Source: Chryseobacterium candidae (GTDB lineage Bacteria; Bacteroidota; Bacteroidia; Flavobacteriales; Weeksellaceae). Taken from it: 64,000 nucleotides of DNA. Position 1 is the stretch's first letter, and the number at the start of each line of letters is the position of its first letter. Where the stretch lies: positions 62,001 to 126,000 of the forward strand of contig NZ_SDLV01000019.1 of the NCBI RefSeq assembly GCF_004916905.1, read 5' to 3'. Under the pieces are notes generated by a model. That model ran no database searches. It had not been told where the DNA came from and saw only the letters and a program-made list of their open reading frames with translations. Position numbers and translations under genes: made by a program. Positions 53,605 through 61,095 of this stretch are shown one piece after another.

Positions 53605-55191
53605 ATGGCTCCTGAAAACCTTAACAAAATTCTGGAAGATTCTTCTCTGTCAGATGCATCCAAGGACAAATTGCTTGCTTTACACAGGAATATCTCTGCC
53701 AAAGAATTCTCTGATCTTCTGGATCAGAATGGTAATCAGTATATAGAATTTGTACAGGAAGGAGGTGGCGTCTGGGGAAGTGCATTGGTAGGCTATCTTT
53801 ATGGGTTGGAAATATTTGGAATCCGTTTTCTGAAAGTAGCAGGAACGAGTGCCGGAGCTATTAATACCATGCTTATTGCTGCCTGTAAGACCAAAGAAGA
53901 ACCTAAAAGTGAACTTATTAAGGATATTCTTTTCAGCTGGGATTTTTCGGATTTTATGGATGGAAAAAGTTATGTAAAAACGACTCTCCATGCGATGCTG
54001 AACAACAAAGATTTCTTTAAGATCAATGCTGTTATTGCCGCTATCCTTTTTATTATTCTGATCAGTATTCCTTTTCTGGCATCATCATCAACAATACTGA
54101 ACGCCAAACTGATGTTTCTGATTCCCCTGATTCCGGCTGTTATTCTCTCTTTCTGTATCCAAAAACTGTATAATAACTTCAGGAAAGAAAACAGCGGACT
54201 GAATCCCGGAAATACCTTTCAGAATACCATGCAAAATGCACTGGATCAATTTGGAATACAAACAGTTGCCGATCTCAACAAAAAATTCATTCAGAAAGGA
54301 CAGGAACTCAATCTCAGCTACCGCTATGGGAACGGGCAGGAATATTATCAGATGGCTTTGCAAAACATTGAAAAAATTAAAATCAAAAATCAGGAACATA
54401 TCGACCAGACCCGATACAGAATTTTCTATGAAAGTGCGGTCAATAATGACTATTATAAAAACAATCCGTTTTATCTTCTTACATCAGAATATGTTGTTAT
54501 TGCCACTGATATCAATGCCAAAATTAAAGTAGAACTTCCTACGATGGCCAATCTCTACTGGTCCGAAGAGGAACTGAAACATATCAGTCCTGCCGAATTT
54601 GTAAGAGCTTCTATGGCAGTTCCTTTTTTCTTTGAACCTTTCCAGAAACAAATCAATAGAGACGATGATTCCGTAAAATATGCCTGGAGATACTGGATGA
54701 ATACGAAACCCGAAGACATTAATCCTTCAGGAGTTTTCATTGATGGTGGCAGTATTTCCAACTTTCCTATTGACCTGTTTCATGCGGATGAAGTTTTTTA
54801 TCCCAGAATGCCTCTTTTTGGAGTGCAGCTAACCAGTGATTCAGCTATTCTCTCTGAAAAAGGAAAAACAAGTGAAGAAATCCTTAAAACACCTTTCAGC
54901 TATGCCGGAAATATCATCAACACTCTGAAAGGTTTTAATGATAAGACATTCCTTACCAAACATACTTTTTACCGTTTATACAGCATACAAAGCGTTAATT
55001 GCGGTACCAGCAGCTGGCTGAATTTCTTTATGAAAAAAGAAGAAAAGGAAGATCTTTTCAACAGAGGTTTTCAGGCTGCCCTTGATTTTCTCAACACATT
55101 TGATTGGGAAAAGTACAAATATGAAAGAATGATGCTTACCATGAAGGAGAAAAAAATACTGAAAGAAGAGGATACGCCTACTGTGGGATAA
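53605..55191 (+). CDS. Patatin-like phospholipase with internal membrane hairpin
   Basis: The ATG at 53605 gives 528 residues (MAPENLNKILED). The oxyanion loop is GGGVWG (53-58), the nucleophile elbow GTSAG has Ser82, and the partner Asp lies in DGGS near residue 380, so the Ser-Asp dyad is complete. Unusually, two hydrophobic helices (about 141-160 and 166-186) lie between the Ser and Asp parts. A membrane-tethered lipase is expected, with lipid acyl hydrolysis as the likely reaction. The two small genes downstream have separate starts. Confidence 0.83.
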   Translation: MAPENLNKILEDSSLSDASKDKLLALHRNISAKEFSDLLDQNGNQYIEFVQEGGGVWGSALVGYLYGLEIFGIRFLKVAGTSAGAINTMLIAACKTKEEPKSELIKDILFSWDFSDFMDGKSYVKTTLHAMLNNKDFFKINAVIAAILFIILISIPFLASSSTILNAKLMFLIPLIPAVILSFCIQKLYNNFRKENSGLNPGNTFQNTMQNALDQFGIQTVADLNKKFIQKGQELNLSYRYGNGQEYYQMALQNIEKIKIKNQEHIDQTRYRIFYESAVNNDYYKNNPFYLLTSEYVVIATDINAKIKVELPTMANLYWSEEELKHISPAEFVRASMAVPFFFEPFQKQINRDDDSVKYAWRYWMNTKPEDINPSGVFIDGGSISNFPIDLFHADEVFYPRMPLFGVQLTSDSAILSEKGKTSEEILKTPFSYAGNIINTLKGFNDKTFLTKHTFYRLYSIQSVNCGTSSWLNFFMKKEEKEDLFNRGFQAALDFLNTFDWEKYKYERMMLTMKEKKILKEEDTPTVG

Positions 55192-55249
55192 AGATTTTAT
55201 AGTAATATGAAATACAAGAAAATCAATAGAATCTTTAAATAAAAAATAG

Positions 55250-55729
55250 ATGAACTGGATTATAAGAAGTACAAAGAAAGTAAAATTCCATACTAATCTT
55301 CAGGAAGTTTTAAAGCCTATATGGGATGATCTTGCCATTTATAAATGGATTTTGACAGATTTAGATTTTATATCTGATCAGACTCTTCCCATTAATTTTG
55401 ATGAAGATTATTTTGTGTTGGATCATCCGGAATTTGAACTGCTCTATCAAAGCAATACTCAGATCATTTGGGGGATCATTTCAGCCGTTCCAAATAATAT
55501 TGAACCCGATACTTCAGCCATTTCTATCTTATCTGCTGAAGATACAAGTGTTTGGGAATCTAATCAATTTTTAATACCAGAAAGTATTTTAGAAATTATT
55601 GCTTTTGACAGCGGGTATACTATTGTAAAATTTAAAGATAAAAGTCTCTCAGATCAATTTGAAAACTATTTTAAGGAACAAGTAATAGATCTGCAAAAGT
55701 TCAATGAGAAATATATTAATCGAACATGA
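55250..55729 (+). CDS. Hypothetical cytoplasmic protein
   Basis: A 159-residue acidic protein without signal or membrane segment (FDEDYFVLDHPEFELLYQ, FENYFKEQVIDLQKF). I do not recognise it. The style (small, acidic, Tyr/Phe/Asp-rich) is often seen among immunity or SMI1-like proteins, but no defining motif is present. Its stop overlaps the next start by four bases, so the two genes are expressed together. Confidence 0.65.
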   Translation: MNWIIRSTKKVKFHTNLQEVLKPIWDDLAIYKWILTDLDFISDQTLPINFDEDYFVLDHPEFELLYQSNTQIIWGIISAVPNNIEPDTSAISILSAEDTSVWESNQFLIPESILEIIAFDSGYTIVKFKDKSLSDQFENYFKEQVIDLQKFNEKYINRT

Positions 55730-56178
55730 AAAAATTGATCTCAGAAAAATTTCATATTATTCTTTTGATACTCACTTTTGGATTTATTATATTCTGTTTA
55801 ATTAGTGCTAATTCAGGAATTAATGATCTGCTCAAAAGTCCGAAATATACCATTGGAGAAGCTATATCGGACTGGCATCACAAAAACAATAATGGTGTAG
55901 GAATAGATTATAAATATCATGTTAATGGTATTACTTATTCTAAAACTGCTAATGTCTCTTATCAGAAAGGAGATAAATTCCTGATCATTTTTGATTCTAT
56001 AAAACCTGATAATTCGGCAATACTTGACATCTACTCTATTGAAAACTATCTTATAGATTTAAAAGTTCCTTCAAAAGGTTGGAAATATCAGGATGTTCCC
56101 TTTAATATTGATAGTAATACCATAAAGAAATATATTCAGGACTGGAATCCAGAGCCTTTTGAATATATTCAGAAATAA
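55726..56178 (+). CDS. Small membrane-anchored protein, unknown function
   Basis: A 150-residue protein with one N-terminal hydrophobic helix (about residues 8-26, IILLILTFGFIIFCLIS) and an extracytoplasmic part of about 120 residues (GVGIDYKYHVNGITYSKTA, GDKFLIIFDSIKPDNSAIL). The strand pattern is reminiscent of DUF3592-like domains, but this is not certain. It is co-translated with the preceding hypothetical gene. Confidence 0.6.
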   Translation: MKKLISEKFHIILLILTFGFIIFCLISANSGINDLLKSPKYTIGEAISDWHHKNNNGVGIDYKYHVNGITYSKTANVSYQKGDKFLIIFDSIKPDNSAILDIYSIENYLIDLKVPSKGWKYQDVPFNIDSNTIKKYIQDWNPEPFEYIQK

Positions 56179-56209
56179 AGTTGAACTCTTGAATTCCAGA
56201 GCCCAACTT
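56178..56209 (+). terminator. Terminator-like hairpin between convergent genes
   Basis: AAGTTG and CTCT pair with AGAG and CAACTT, with two-base interruptions, followed by CATTTTT. It lies directly after the preceding stop and before the end of the convergent oxidoreductase gene. Confidence 0.55.
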
Positions 56210-56222
56210 CATTTTTATATTG

Positions 56223-56753
56223 TTATAAATTATCCAAGAATTCCAGATACATCGGAACACTTCTGTTGATCCATTCATCGGAAGAATCTCTTTCAATTCC
56301 GTAATAAACAAAGGGTTCTTTATAATCGGCTTTTATATAATCAAAAGTCAGTTCATAAGGTCGGAGAAGTTCCTTCATCGTGTATTTATATTCTCCGGCT
56401 TTAGAATATCCATCTTCATCTATTCCTGCGGTAACAGCCAGTGATATTTTCTTTCCGGCCAGTTTGAAACCGCTTTTGCTTCCATACGCCCAGCCATATA
56501 AAACCACCTCATCCAGCCATTGTTTGAAAAGCGGCGGACTGCTGAACCAGTAAAAAGGAAACTGAAATACAATCTTGTTATAAGATTCCATCAGCTTTTG
56601 CTCTTCTGCTACATTGATTTTTCCATCAGGATAAGCCTCGTACAGCTGATGAACAGTATATTTTTCAGGGTGTTTTTTTAACTCGTCGATCCATTTTTTA
56701 TTGATCGCTGATTTTTCAATATCAGGATGCGTCACAATCACTAATGTTTTCAT
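56223..56753 (-). CDS. NAD(P)H oxidoreductase, KefF/MdaB-like
   Basis: A 176-residue flavodoxin-fold protein (KTLVIVTHPDIEKSAINK, QFPFYWFSSPPLFKQWLDE, FVYYGIE). This is the short quinone-oxidoreductase family that includes KefF and YwrO. It would use NAD(P)H to reduce quinones or other electrophiles, with bound FMN. It is divergent from an HxlR regulator, with an inverted repeat between them, so induction by an electrophile through HxlR is a good guess. Confidence 0.88.
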   Translation of the reverse strand: MKTLVIVTHPDIEKSAINKKWIDELKKHPEKYTVHQLYEAYPDGKINVAEEQKLMESYNKIVFQFPFYWFSSPPLFKQWLDEVVLYGWAYGSKSGFKLAGKKISLAVTAGIDEDGYSKAGEYKYTMKELLRPYELTFDYIKADYKEPFVYYGIERDSSDEWINRSVPMYLEFLDNL

Positions 56754-56787
56754 TATGCTTAAATTTCTGATACAAAATTACTGAACG

Positions 56788-56845
56788 TTACTTACATTTT
56801 GTACATTAGCAACCTATTGTATGGTACTATAAAAAATGTAAGTAA
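56788..56845. promoter_or_regulatory. 13-bp inverted repeat, likely HxlR operator
   Basis: TTACTTACATTTT (56788-56800) and its exact complement (56833-56845) flank 32 bp between the divergent oxidoreductase and HxlR genes. The right arm touches the hxlR ATG. Spacing and position fit autoregulation and control of the neighbour. Confidence 0.65.
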
Positions 56846-57210
56846 TGACAAAAATAAAAGAAAGCTCTACCAATTTTGCCAATAAAAAAGCCCTTGCAGA
56901 TGAATGCCCGGAAATCTATGCATCCAACATTATCGGAGGGCAATGGGCATTGGCAATCTGCTGTTATCTGATCAATGGAAAAATGAGATTTGGTGAACTT
57001 AAAAAAAAGCTTCAGAACATTACCGAACGTATGCTTACCCTTCAGCTTCGCAGGCTTGAAGAAGATGAAATCATCACCAGAACCGTGTATGCCGAAGTTC
57101 CTCCAAAGGTAGAATATGAACTTACAGAAATCGGGTACAAGCTGAAACCCATTATCCTCGAACTCGAAAAATGGGGTAACGAACATAAACAGATTATGGA
57201 AAAGAAATAA
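56845..57210 (+). CDS. HxlR-family regulator
   Basis: A 121-residue winged-helix regulator of the HxlR (MarR-like) family. The typical segments are IGGQWALAICCYLINGKMRF, then FGELKKKLQNITERMLTLQL (in part), and PPKVEYELTEIG. A single Cys follows the N-terminal helix region (ADECPEIYAS), with two more in AICCYL. A Cys in the first position is used for electrophile or disulfide sensing in HypR/QorR-type members, so redox sensing is possible. Confidence 0.88.
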   Translation: MTKIKESSTNFANKKALADECPEIYASNIIGGQWALAICCYLINGKMRFGELKKKLQNITERMLTLQLRRLEEDEIITRTVYAEVPPKVEYELTEIGYKLKPIILELEKWGNEHKQIMEKK

Positions 57211-57285
57211 AAAGATTGGTTAAAGAATTTTCATAGTATAATTTTTTACCTAATTTAATTCTTATTAAATATTAAAACAATCTCT

Positions 57286-57795
57286 ATGAAAAACCTTACT
57301 TTTTTTCTCTCTTTTACGGCTCTCACTTTTTTAGGAAATCTTCTGAATGCACAAAAAATTTCTGATGGCCAAACACTTGAAGTCAACGGTATGGCTGTTA
57401 CCTTTACTATCCTCAATAAAGAAAGTATAGAATCCGGTGGAAAATCCTATGACCGTTATAAAGTTTCTGCAACCATAAAAAATACATCAGATAAGGCATA
57501 CAATATCAGACTCTCTGCTTTTCCTCAAATTGTAAGCGGTATAGGTCTTGTGGAACTTGACTGCATAAATGCAACAGGAGCCAGGCTGACCTCAAAAAAG
57601 ATAGAATTAAAAATGAAAGCCCAGATGATCAATGTTACTTACTCTGCCTACGACAAATCCGGAAAATTTGTTAACAGTACAATCCCTGTAACCGGAAGTT
57701 ATTACTTTGATCCGGGAGATACCATCAGTGATGATGCAATTTTCATTGTTCCTCAAGGTGAAAAACCGGATGTTTCCGTAAGAAGTATGAAATAG
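57286..57795 (+). CDS. Secreted protein with Ig-like domain
   Basis: A 169-residue protein with a signal peptide ending LLNAQ. The mature part is a beta-sandwich-type domain with the pattern KVSATIKNTSDKAYNIRL and GSYYFDPGDTISDDAIF, similar in style to DUF4352-like secreted domains. It has one Cys. The function is unknown and it stands alone; a long inverted repeat follows its stop. Confidence 0.65.
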   Translation: MKNLTFFLSFTALTFLGNLLNAQKISDGQTLEVNGMAVTFTILNKESIESGGKSYDRYKVSATIKNTSDKAYNIRLSAFPQIVSGIGLVELDCINATGARLTSKKIELKMKAQMINVTYSAYDKSGKFVNSTIPVTGSYYFDPGDTISDDAIFIVPQGEKPDVSVRSMK

Positions 57796-57875
57796 AACAG
57801 CACTTTATACAATCTCTTTGTACCCTATTCAATCAGTTTAGAAGTTGATTGAAGCTTTGAAAGGGTAAAAAAAAT

Positions 57876-57944
57876 GGATTCCTCCGGAATGACACAGTGT
57901 ATGCATAATGTCAAACAGTCCTATATGTCATTCCGGAGGAATCC
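57876..57944. repeat. Palindromic repeat between convergent genes
   Basis: GGATTCCTCCGGAATGACA (57876-57894) faces its exact complement (57926-57944) across 31 bp. The arm matches that of the 23-24 kb array except at the one variable base of the CNCGG core. It lies between the secreted-protein gene and tag and could also end transcripts. Confidence 0.8.
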
Positions 57945-57974
57945 AGGCTTATTAATTGAAAGAATAGCTGTATT

Positions 57975-58535
57975 CTACTTCCTCTCAGCCTCTTTCCAAA
58001 AAGGTTTTTGATCCAATACTTTCGAATGAATTGGACAGGATTCATGGTGAGCTCCCTTCAGATATCCGGTGCTCATAAGAAATTCATTGACAATCTCTCC
58101 TCCTGTGAATTTGAACGTTTTCTTGAATAACTTCATCCATTCCTGCAATGTTTTGGGGTGATGATGTTCCAGCCATTTTTCGAATGAACCAAATTCCTTT
58201 TGAAGCTCAACAATTGTTTTTGCATTTTCAATGGCAGCATTCACTTTCAGTTTGTTTCTGATAATCCCCGGATCATTTAAAAGTCTTTCACGGTCTTCCT
58301 CCGTATAGGCCGCTATTTGCTGAATATTAAAATTGTCATACGCTTTTCTGAAGCTTTCTTCTTTTTTCAGAACCGTTTCCCAGCTTAGTCCTGCCTGGTT
58401 GATTTCCAGAATCAGTCTTCCAAACAGTTCATTATCATCATGGATAGGATATCCGTAATAGTTGTCATGGTAATTTTTGTGCAGTTCTTTCCTGCTTTCA
58501 GGCTGCATTCCTTCTATGGCTAAACAATAACTCAT
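57975..58535 (-). CDS. tag: DNA-3-methyladenine glycosylase I
   Basis: A 186-residue protein of the Tag family: YHDNYYGYPIHDDNELF, EINQAGLSWETVLKK, IIRNKLKVNAAIENA. The C-terminal zinc-site region has HHESCPIH. The enzyme removes 3-methyladenine from DNA in the first step of base-excision repair. The start MSYCLAIE lacks the common RCxWA word but keeps its Cys, which contributes to the zinc site. It stands alone. Confidence 0.9.
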   Translation of the reverse strand: MSYCLAIEGMQPESRKELHKNYHDNYYGYPIHDDNELFGRLILEINQAGLSWETVLKKEESFRKAYDNFNIQQIAAYTEEDRERLLNDPGIIRNKLKVNAAIENAKTIVELQKEFGSFEKWLEHHHPKTLQEWMKLFKKTFKFTGGEIVNEFLMSTGYLKGAHHESCPIHSKVLDQKPFWKEAERK

Positions 58536-58695
58536 TGAAATATTCTGTTTAAATTCTAAATAATATGGTAAAGATAAGACAGCTTTGTGACAACTGTCCG
58601 TCAGCAGTATTTTAAAGTTAATAATAATTCTATCTTCAAGATAATTTTCTGCAATTTATTAAACTTACATTGAAATAAAGTGTAGTTTTGTAATT

Positions 58696-59073
58696 ATGCC
58701 CAATTCAGGACTTCATATGAAAAACTATAAAGCAGTCATTACGCTGCTTATATTGGTCTTTTCATTGTCTCCGTGCTCTGTAAAAAGAAATGTTCTTGAT
58801 ATTTTTGATGTTCAGCTCATCAGCGGGCTGAATAAGGCAAAAACAACTACCTCAATTTCCTTCAGCTGTGATTCCGCTTTTGCTTCTTCAGAAGCTGCCG
58901 TTTCAAAAACCAAAATTCATCACCGATACAATAAATTTTTATCCGGTTTTAATTCTGGTAAATCCAATTTTTTTGAAGAAAAGGCTTTTCTCAATAACTA
59001 TTCCGGGTATTCTACTGGTAACAGCCCTCCGAAATATATTCTGTTTAAAAGACTGAGACTTCATCTGATTTAA
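58696..59073 (+). CDS. Small secreted protein upstream of the DoxD/DoxA gene
   Basis: A 125-residue protein. Two starts are possible, the ATG at 58696 or the ATG at 58717 (MKNYKAVITLLILVFSLSPC, a good signal sequence). The mature part is polar with a Cys pair (SPCSVKRNVLDIFDVQ, ISFSCDSAFASSE) and a basic end. I do not recognise a family. The partner DoxD/DoxA-like gene starts 54 bp downstream, so a shared unit is likely. Confidence 0.6.
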   Translation: MPNSGLHMKNYKAVITLLILVFSLSPCSVKRNVLDIFDVQLISGLNKAKTTTSISFSCDSAFASSEAAVSKTKIHHRYNKFLSGFNSGKSNFFEEKAFLNNYSGYSTGNSPPKYILFKRLRLHLI

Positions 59074-59127
59074 TTTTTTCAGATCAAATTATAAAAATCA
59101 GTTTTTTACAATACAATAGTAATTTCA

Positions 59128-60141
59128 ATGAAACATATTTTAAACAGCCGGTCTACAGACATGGCCGGATTATATACTTTATCCCTCCGCATGGTGATCG
59201 GATGGACTTACTTTTCAGCGTTCTGGCGCAGATTGATCCTCGAAAACAAGCTTATTCCTGATGAAAAGGGATATATCGGGGAAAAATTCAATCATTTTTT
59301 ACCCAATGCACTCGGAATAAAACCTATTATTGAATATCTGGTGACTCATCCCGATGCTTTACAACGCTCTATGATGATTTTTACCATTATTGAAGCGGTT
59401 GTAGGATTATTCATTATTCTCGGATTATTTACACGGTTAATGAGTATCGGAATTTTCAGTCTTGCCCTCGGAATATTACTGGGTTCAGGCTGGCTGGGAA
59501 CAACCTGTCTTGATGAATGGCAGATCGGAGTTTTAGGAATTGCCGGCGGATTCGTACTGTTTCTTACCGGAAGCGGTCCTTATTCACTGGATTATTATTT
59601 CATGAAGAATAACAAAAGCTTCACTCAAAAAAGATGGTTTCAGTGGCTTGGCTCAGGAAATGTTCCTGTCTCAAACCCAAAAGTATTTGTGCTCGCAGGC
59701 TCAATTATTATATTTGGATTGACTCTTTTTACCAATCAGTATTTTCATGGAGGTGTATGGGGAGCACTGCATAATAAATCGGTAAAACCAAAACTGGAAG
59801 TTTCAAATATCTCTCATCAGCATTCAAAGTTAACATTTGAAGTCTACCGGACGGAAGGAGCTGATGTATATGGTTCTTTCCTGATAGGAATTCATATTCT
59901 GGATAAAAACGGAAAAGTTTTAAAGGAACTTGATCATAAAGAACTGGCCGGATTTTCTAAAGAAAATATTCAAAACCATTATGTTGCCAAAGTAAAACCG
60001 GGAAAACACAGTCTGGTAATTCCATTGGGAGCAAAAGCTGATGTAACTTTGAATATTGATGATATTTTCCAAAAAAATGATATCCACAGTCTGAAACTGA
60101 TTGATGTAAGTGGTATTGAATGGATAGAGAAAATTGATTAG
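59128..60141 (+). CDS. DoxD/DoxA fusion (thiosulfate:quinone oxidoreductase-like)
   Basis: A 337-residue protein. Residues 10-160 contain about four hydrophobic helices of the DoxX/DoxD family (LRMVIGWTYFSAFWRR, IIEAVVGLFIILGLFTRL). A further helix near residue 192 is followed by a periplasmic DoxA-like beta domain (EVYRTEGADVYGSFLIGIH, GKHSLVIPLGAKADVTLN). The domain pair corresponds to the two subunits of archaeal thiosulfate:quinone oxidoreductase, here in one chain. An actual thiosulfate-oxidising role is not proven. It follows a small secreted protein gene. Confidence 0.82.
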   Translation: MKHILNSRSTDMAGLYTLSLRMVIGWTYFSAFWRRLILENKLIPDEKGYIGEKFNHFLPNALGIKPIIEYLVTHPDALQRSMMIFTIIEAVVGLFIILGLFTRLMSIGIFSLALGILLGSGWLGTTCLDEWQIGVLGIAGGFVLFLTGSGPYSLDYYFMKNNKSFTQKRWFQWLGSGNVPVSNPKVFVLAGSIIIFGLTLFTNQYFHGGVWGALHNKSVKPKLEVSNISHQHSKLTFEVYRTEGADVYGSFLIGIHILDKNGKVLKELDHKELAGFSKENIQNHYVAKVKPGKHSLVIPLGAKADVTLNIDDIFQKNDIHSLKLIDVSGIEWIEKID

Positions 60142-60209
60142 GAGTTCGGGATGCAATGCGTTCGTAGTATGTTTTGGCTAAAAGCCAATCCATGATTATT
60201 AATAGCAAA

Positions 60210-60342
60210 AGAGGCTGTCTCAAAAGTCAAACAATCTGGCTTTTGTCATTCTGACGAAGGAAGAATCTCATTGATAACCAAACATATGAGATTCTTCACT
60301 ACATTTCATTTCGTTCAGAATGACACTTTTGAGACAGCCTCT
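60210..60342. mobile_element. MITE-like element with 18-bp terminal inverted repeats
   Basis: AGAGGCTGTCTCAAAAGT (60210-60227) and its exact complement (60325-60342) bound a 133-bp element. Inside, GACGAAGGAAGAATCTCAT faces ATGAGATTCTTC, and a second nested pair (GTCATTCTG and CAGAATGAC) surrounds it, so the element can fold into one long hairpin. It has no coding capacity. No obvious target-site duplication is seen. A related, less complete copy lies at 37.4 kb. Confidence 0.7.
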
Positions 60343-60451
60343 CCTATTGAATGCTGTTGTACAATTTCCGGGTATTATTCATGTTGGAGGCTATTTCCCG
60401 GAGACGATGACATGATAGCTGCATGTGCTGTCCGGATCAAGCCTGAGTACT

Positions 60452-60667
60452 TTAATATCCAATAAAACATCCAGTCCCATAGTCTCGCAAATGCCCTGTA
60501 TAAAAAGGTTTGACCACTGACCATTTCAACAGACCTGCAATTTGCAGACTATGAGTGATTTTATGGTAACGGTCTACTCCTTTAATGAGCAATTCGCATT
60601 TGTAGTCATTTAATTCTTTAAATTCAAAATTATATTCGGGACTGGATGTAAAAATGGCTTCCATCAA
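60452..60667 (-). pseudogene. Unrecognised gene fragment
   Basis: A 71-codon frame with protein-like composition (MEAIFTSSPEYNFEFKEL, then KGVDRYHKITHSLQIAGL) but no ribosome-binding site and no continuation at either end. It is probably a scrap of a decayed gene next to the MITE-like element. Confidence 0.3.
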
Positions 60668-61054
60668 TATTTTTGCAACAGCAGGAATTCCAGGCTGCAG
60701 GTTGGGTTTCGCTTCAAAAAATCATGGTTAAGTTTAAATAATAAGTCTAAATACAATATTCAATACAGCTTTCCTGAAATTAGAAATTTGTCTTCATAAA
60801 ATATGAAAACAAATAAAAAAAATCCTTCGGTTGGTATTAATATCCGATGTTTAGATGAAGATCCGGTACTGTATTCCTGTAAGTCCTTTTTGAAAAAACT
60901 GCGGAAAGGTGAGGGAATTTATTCATATCTTTTTCATTTGGTGATGTAAAGCTAGAAAAAATAAATAAACTCTCCAACAAGTGATATTATTTTTTATTTA
61001 ACAAAATGAGAACAAAAGGTATTGTTTATCATTATTTTACAACATAAACAAAAT

Positions 61055-61086
61055 AAAAAACCTTCGAGAATTTCGAAGGTTTTTTT
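61055..61086. terminator. Terminator of the emr operon
   Basis: AAAAAACCTTCGA pairs with TTCGAAGGTTTTTT around a 4-base loop, 10 bp beyond the end of the efflux pump gene. The A/T flanks allow use in both directions. Confidence 0.85.
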
Positions 61087-61095
61087 ATTTAAAAT

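Larger units (their letters stand above)
60142..61054. other. 900-bp stretch with a MITE-like element and gene debris
   Basis: Contains the terminal-inverted-repeat element at 60210-60342. On the minus strand an unrecognised 71-codon frame lies at 60452-60667 (FKELNDYKCELLIKGVDRYH). On the plus strand a 48-codon frame lies at 60803-60949. Neither has a convincing leader, and both look like remnants. Confidence 0.5.
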
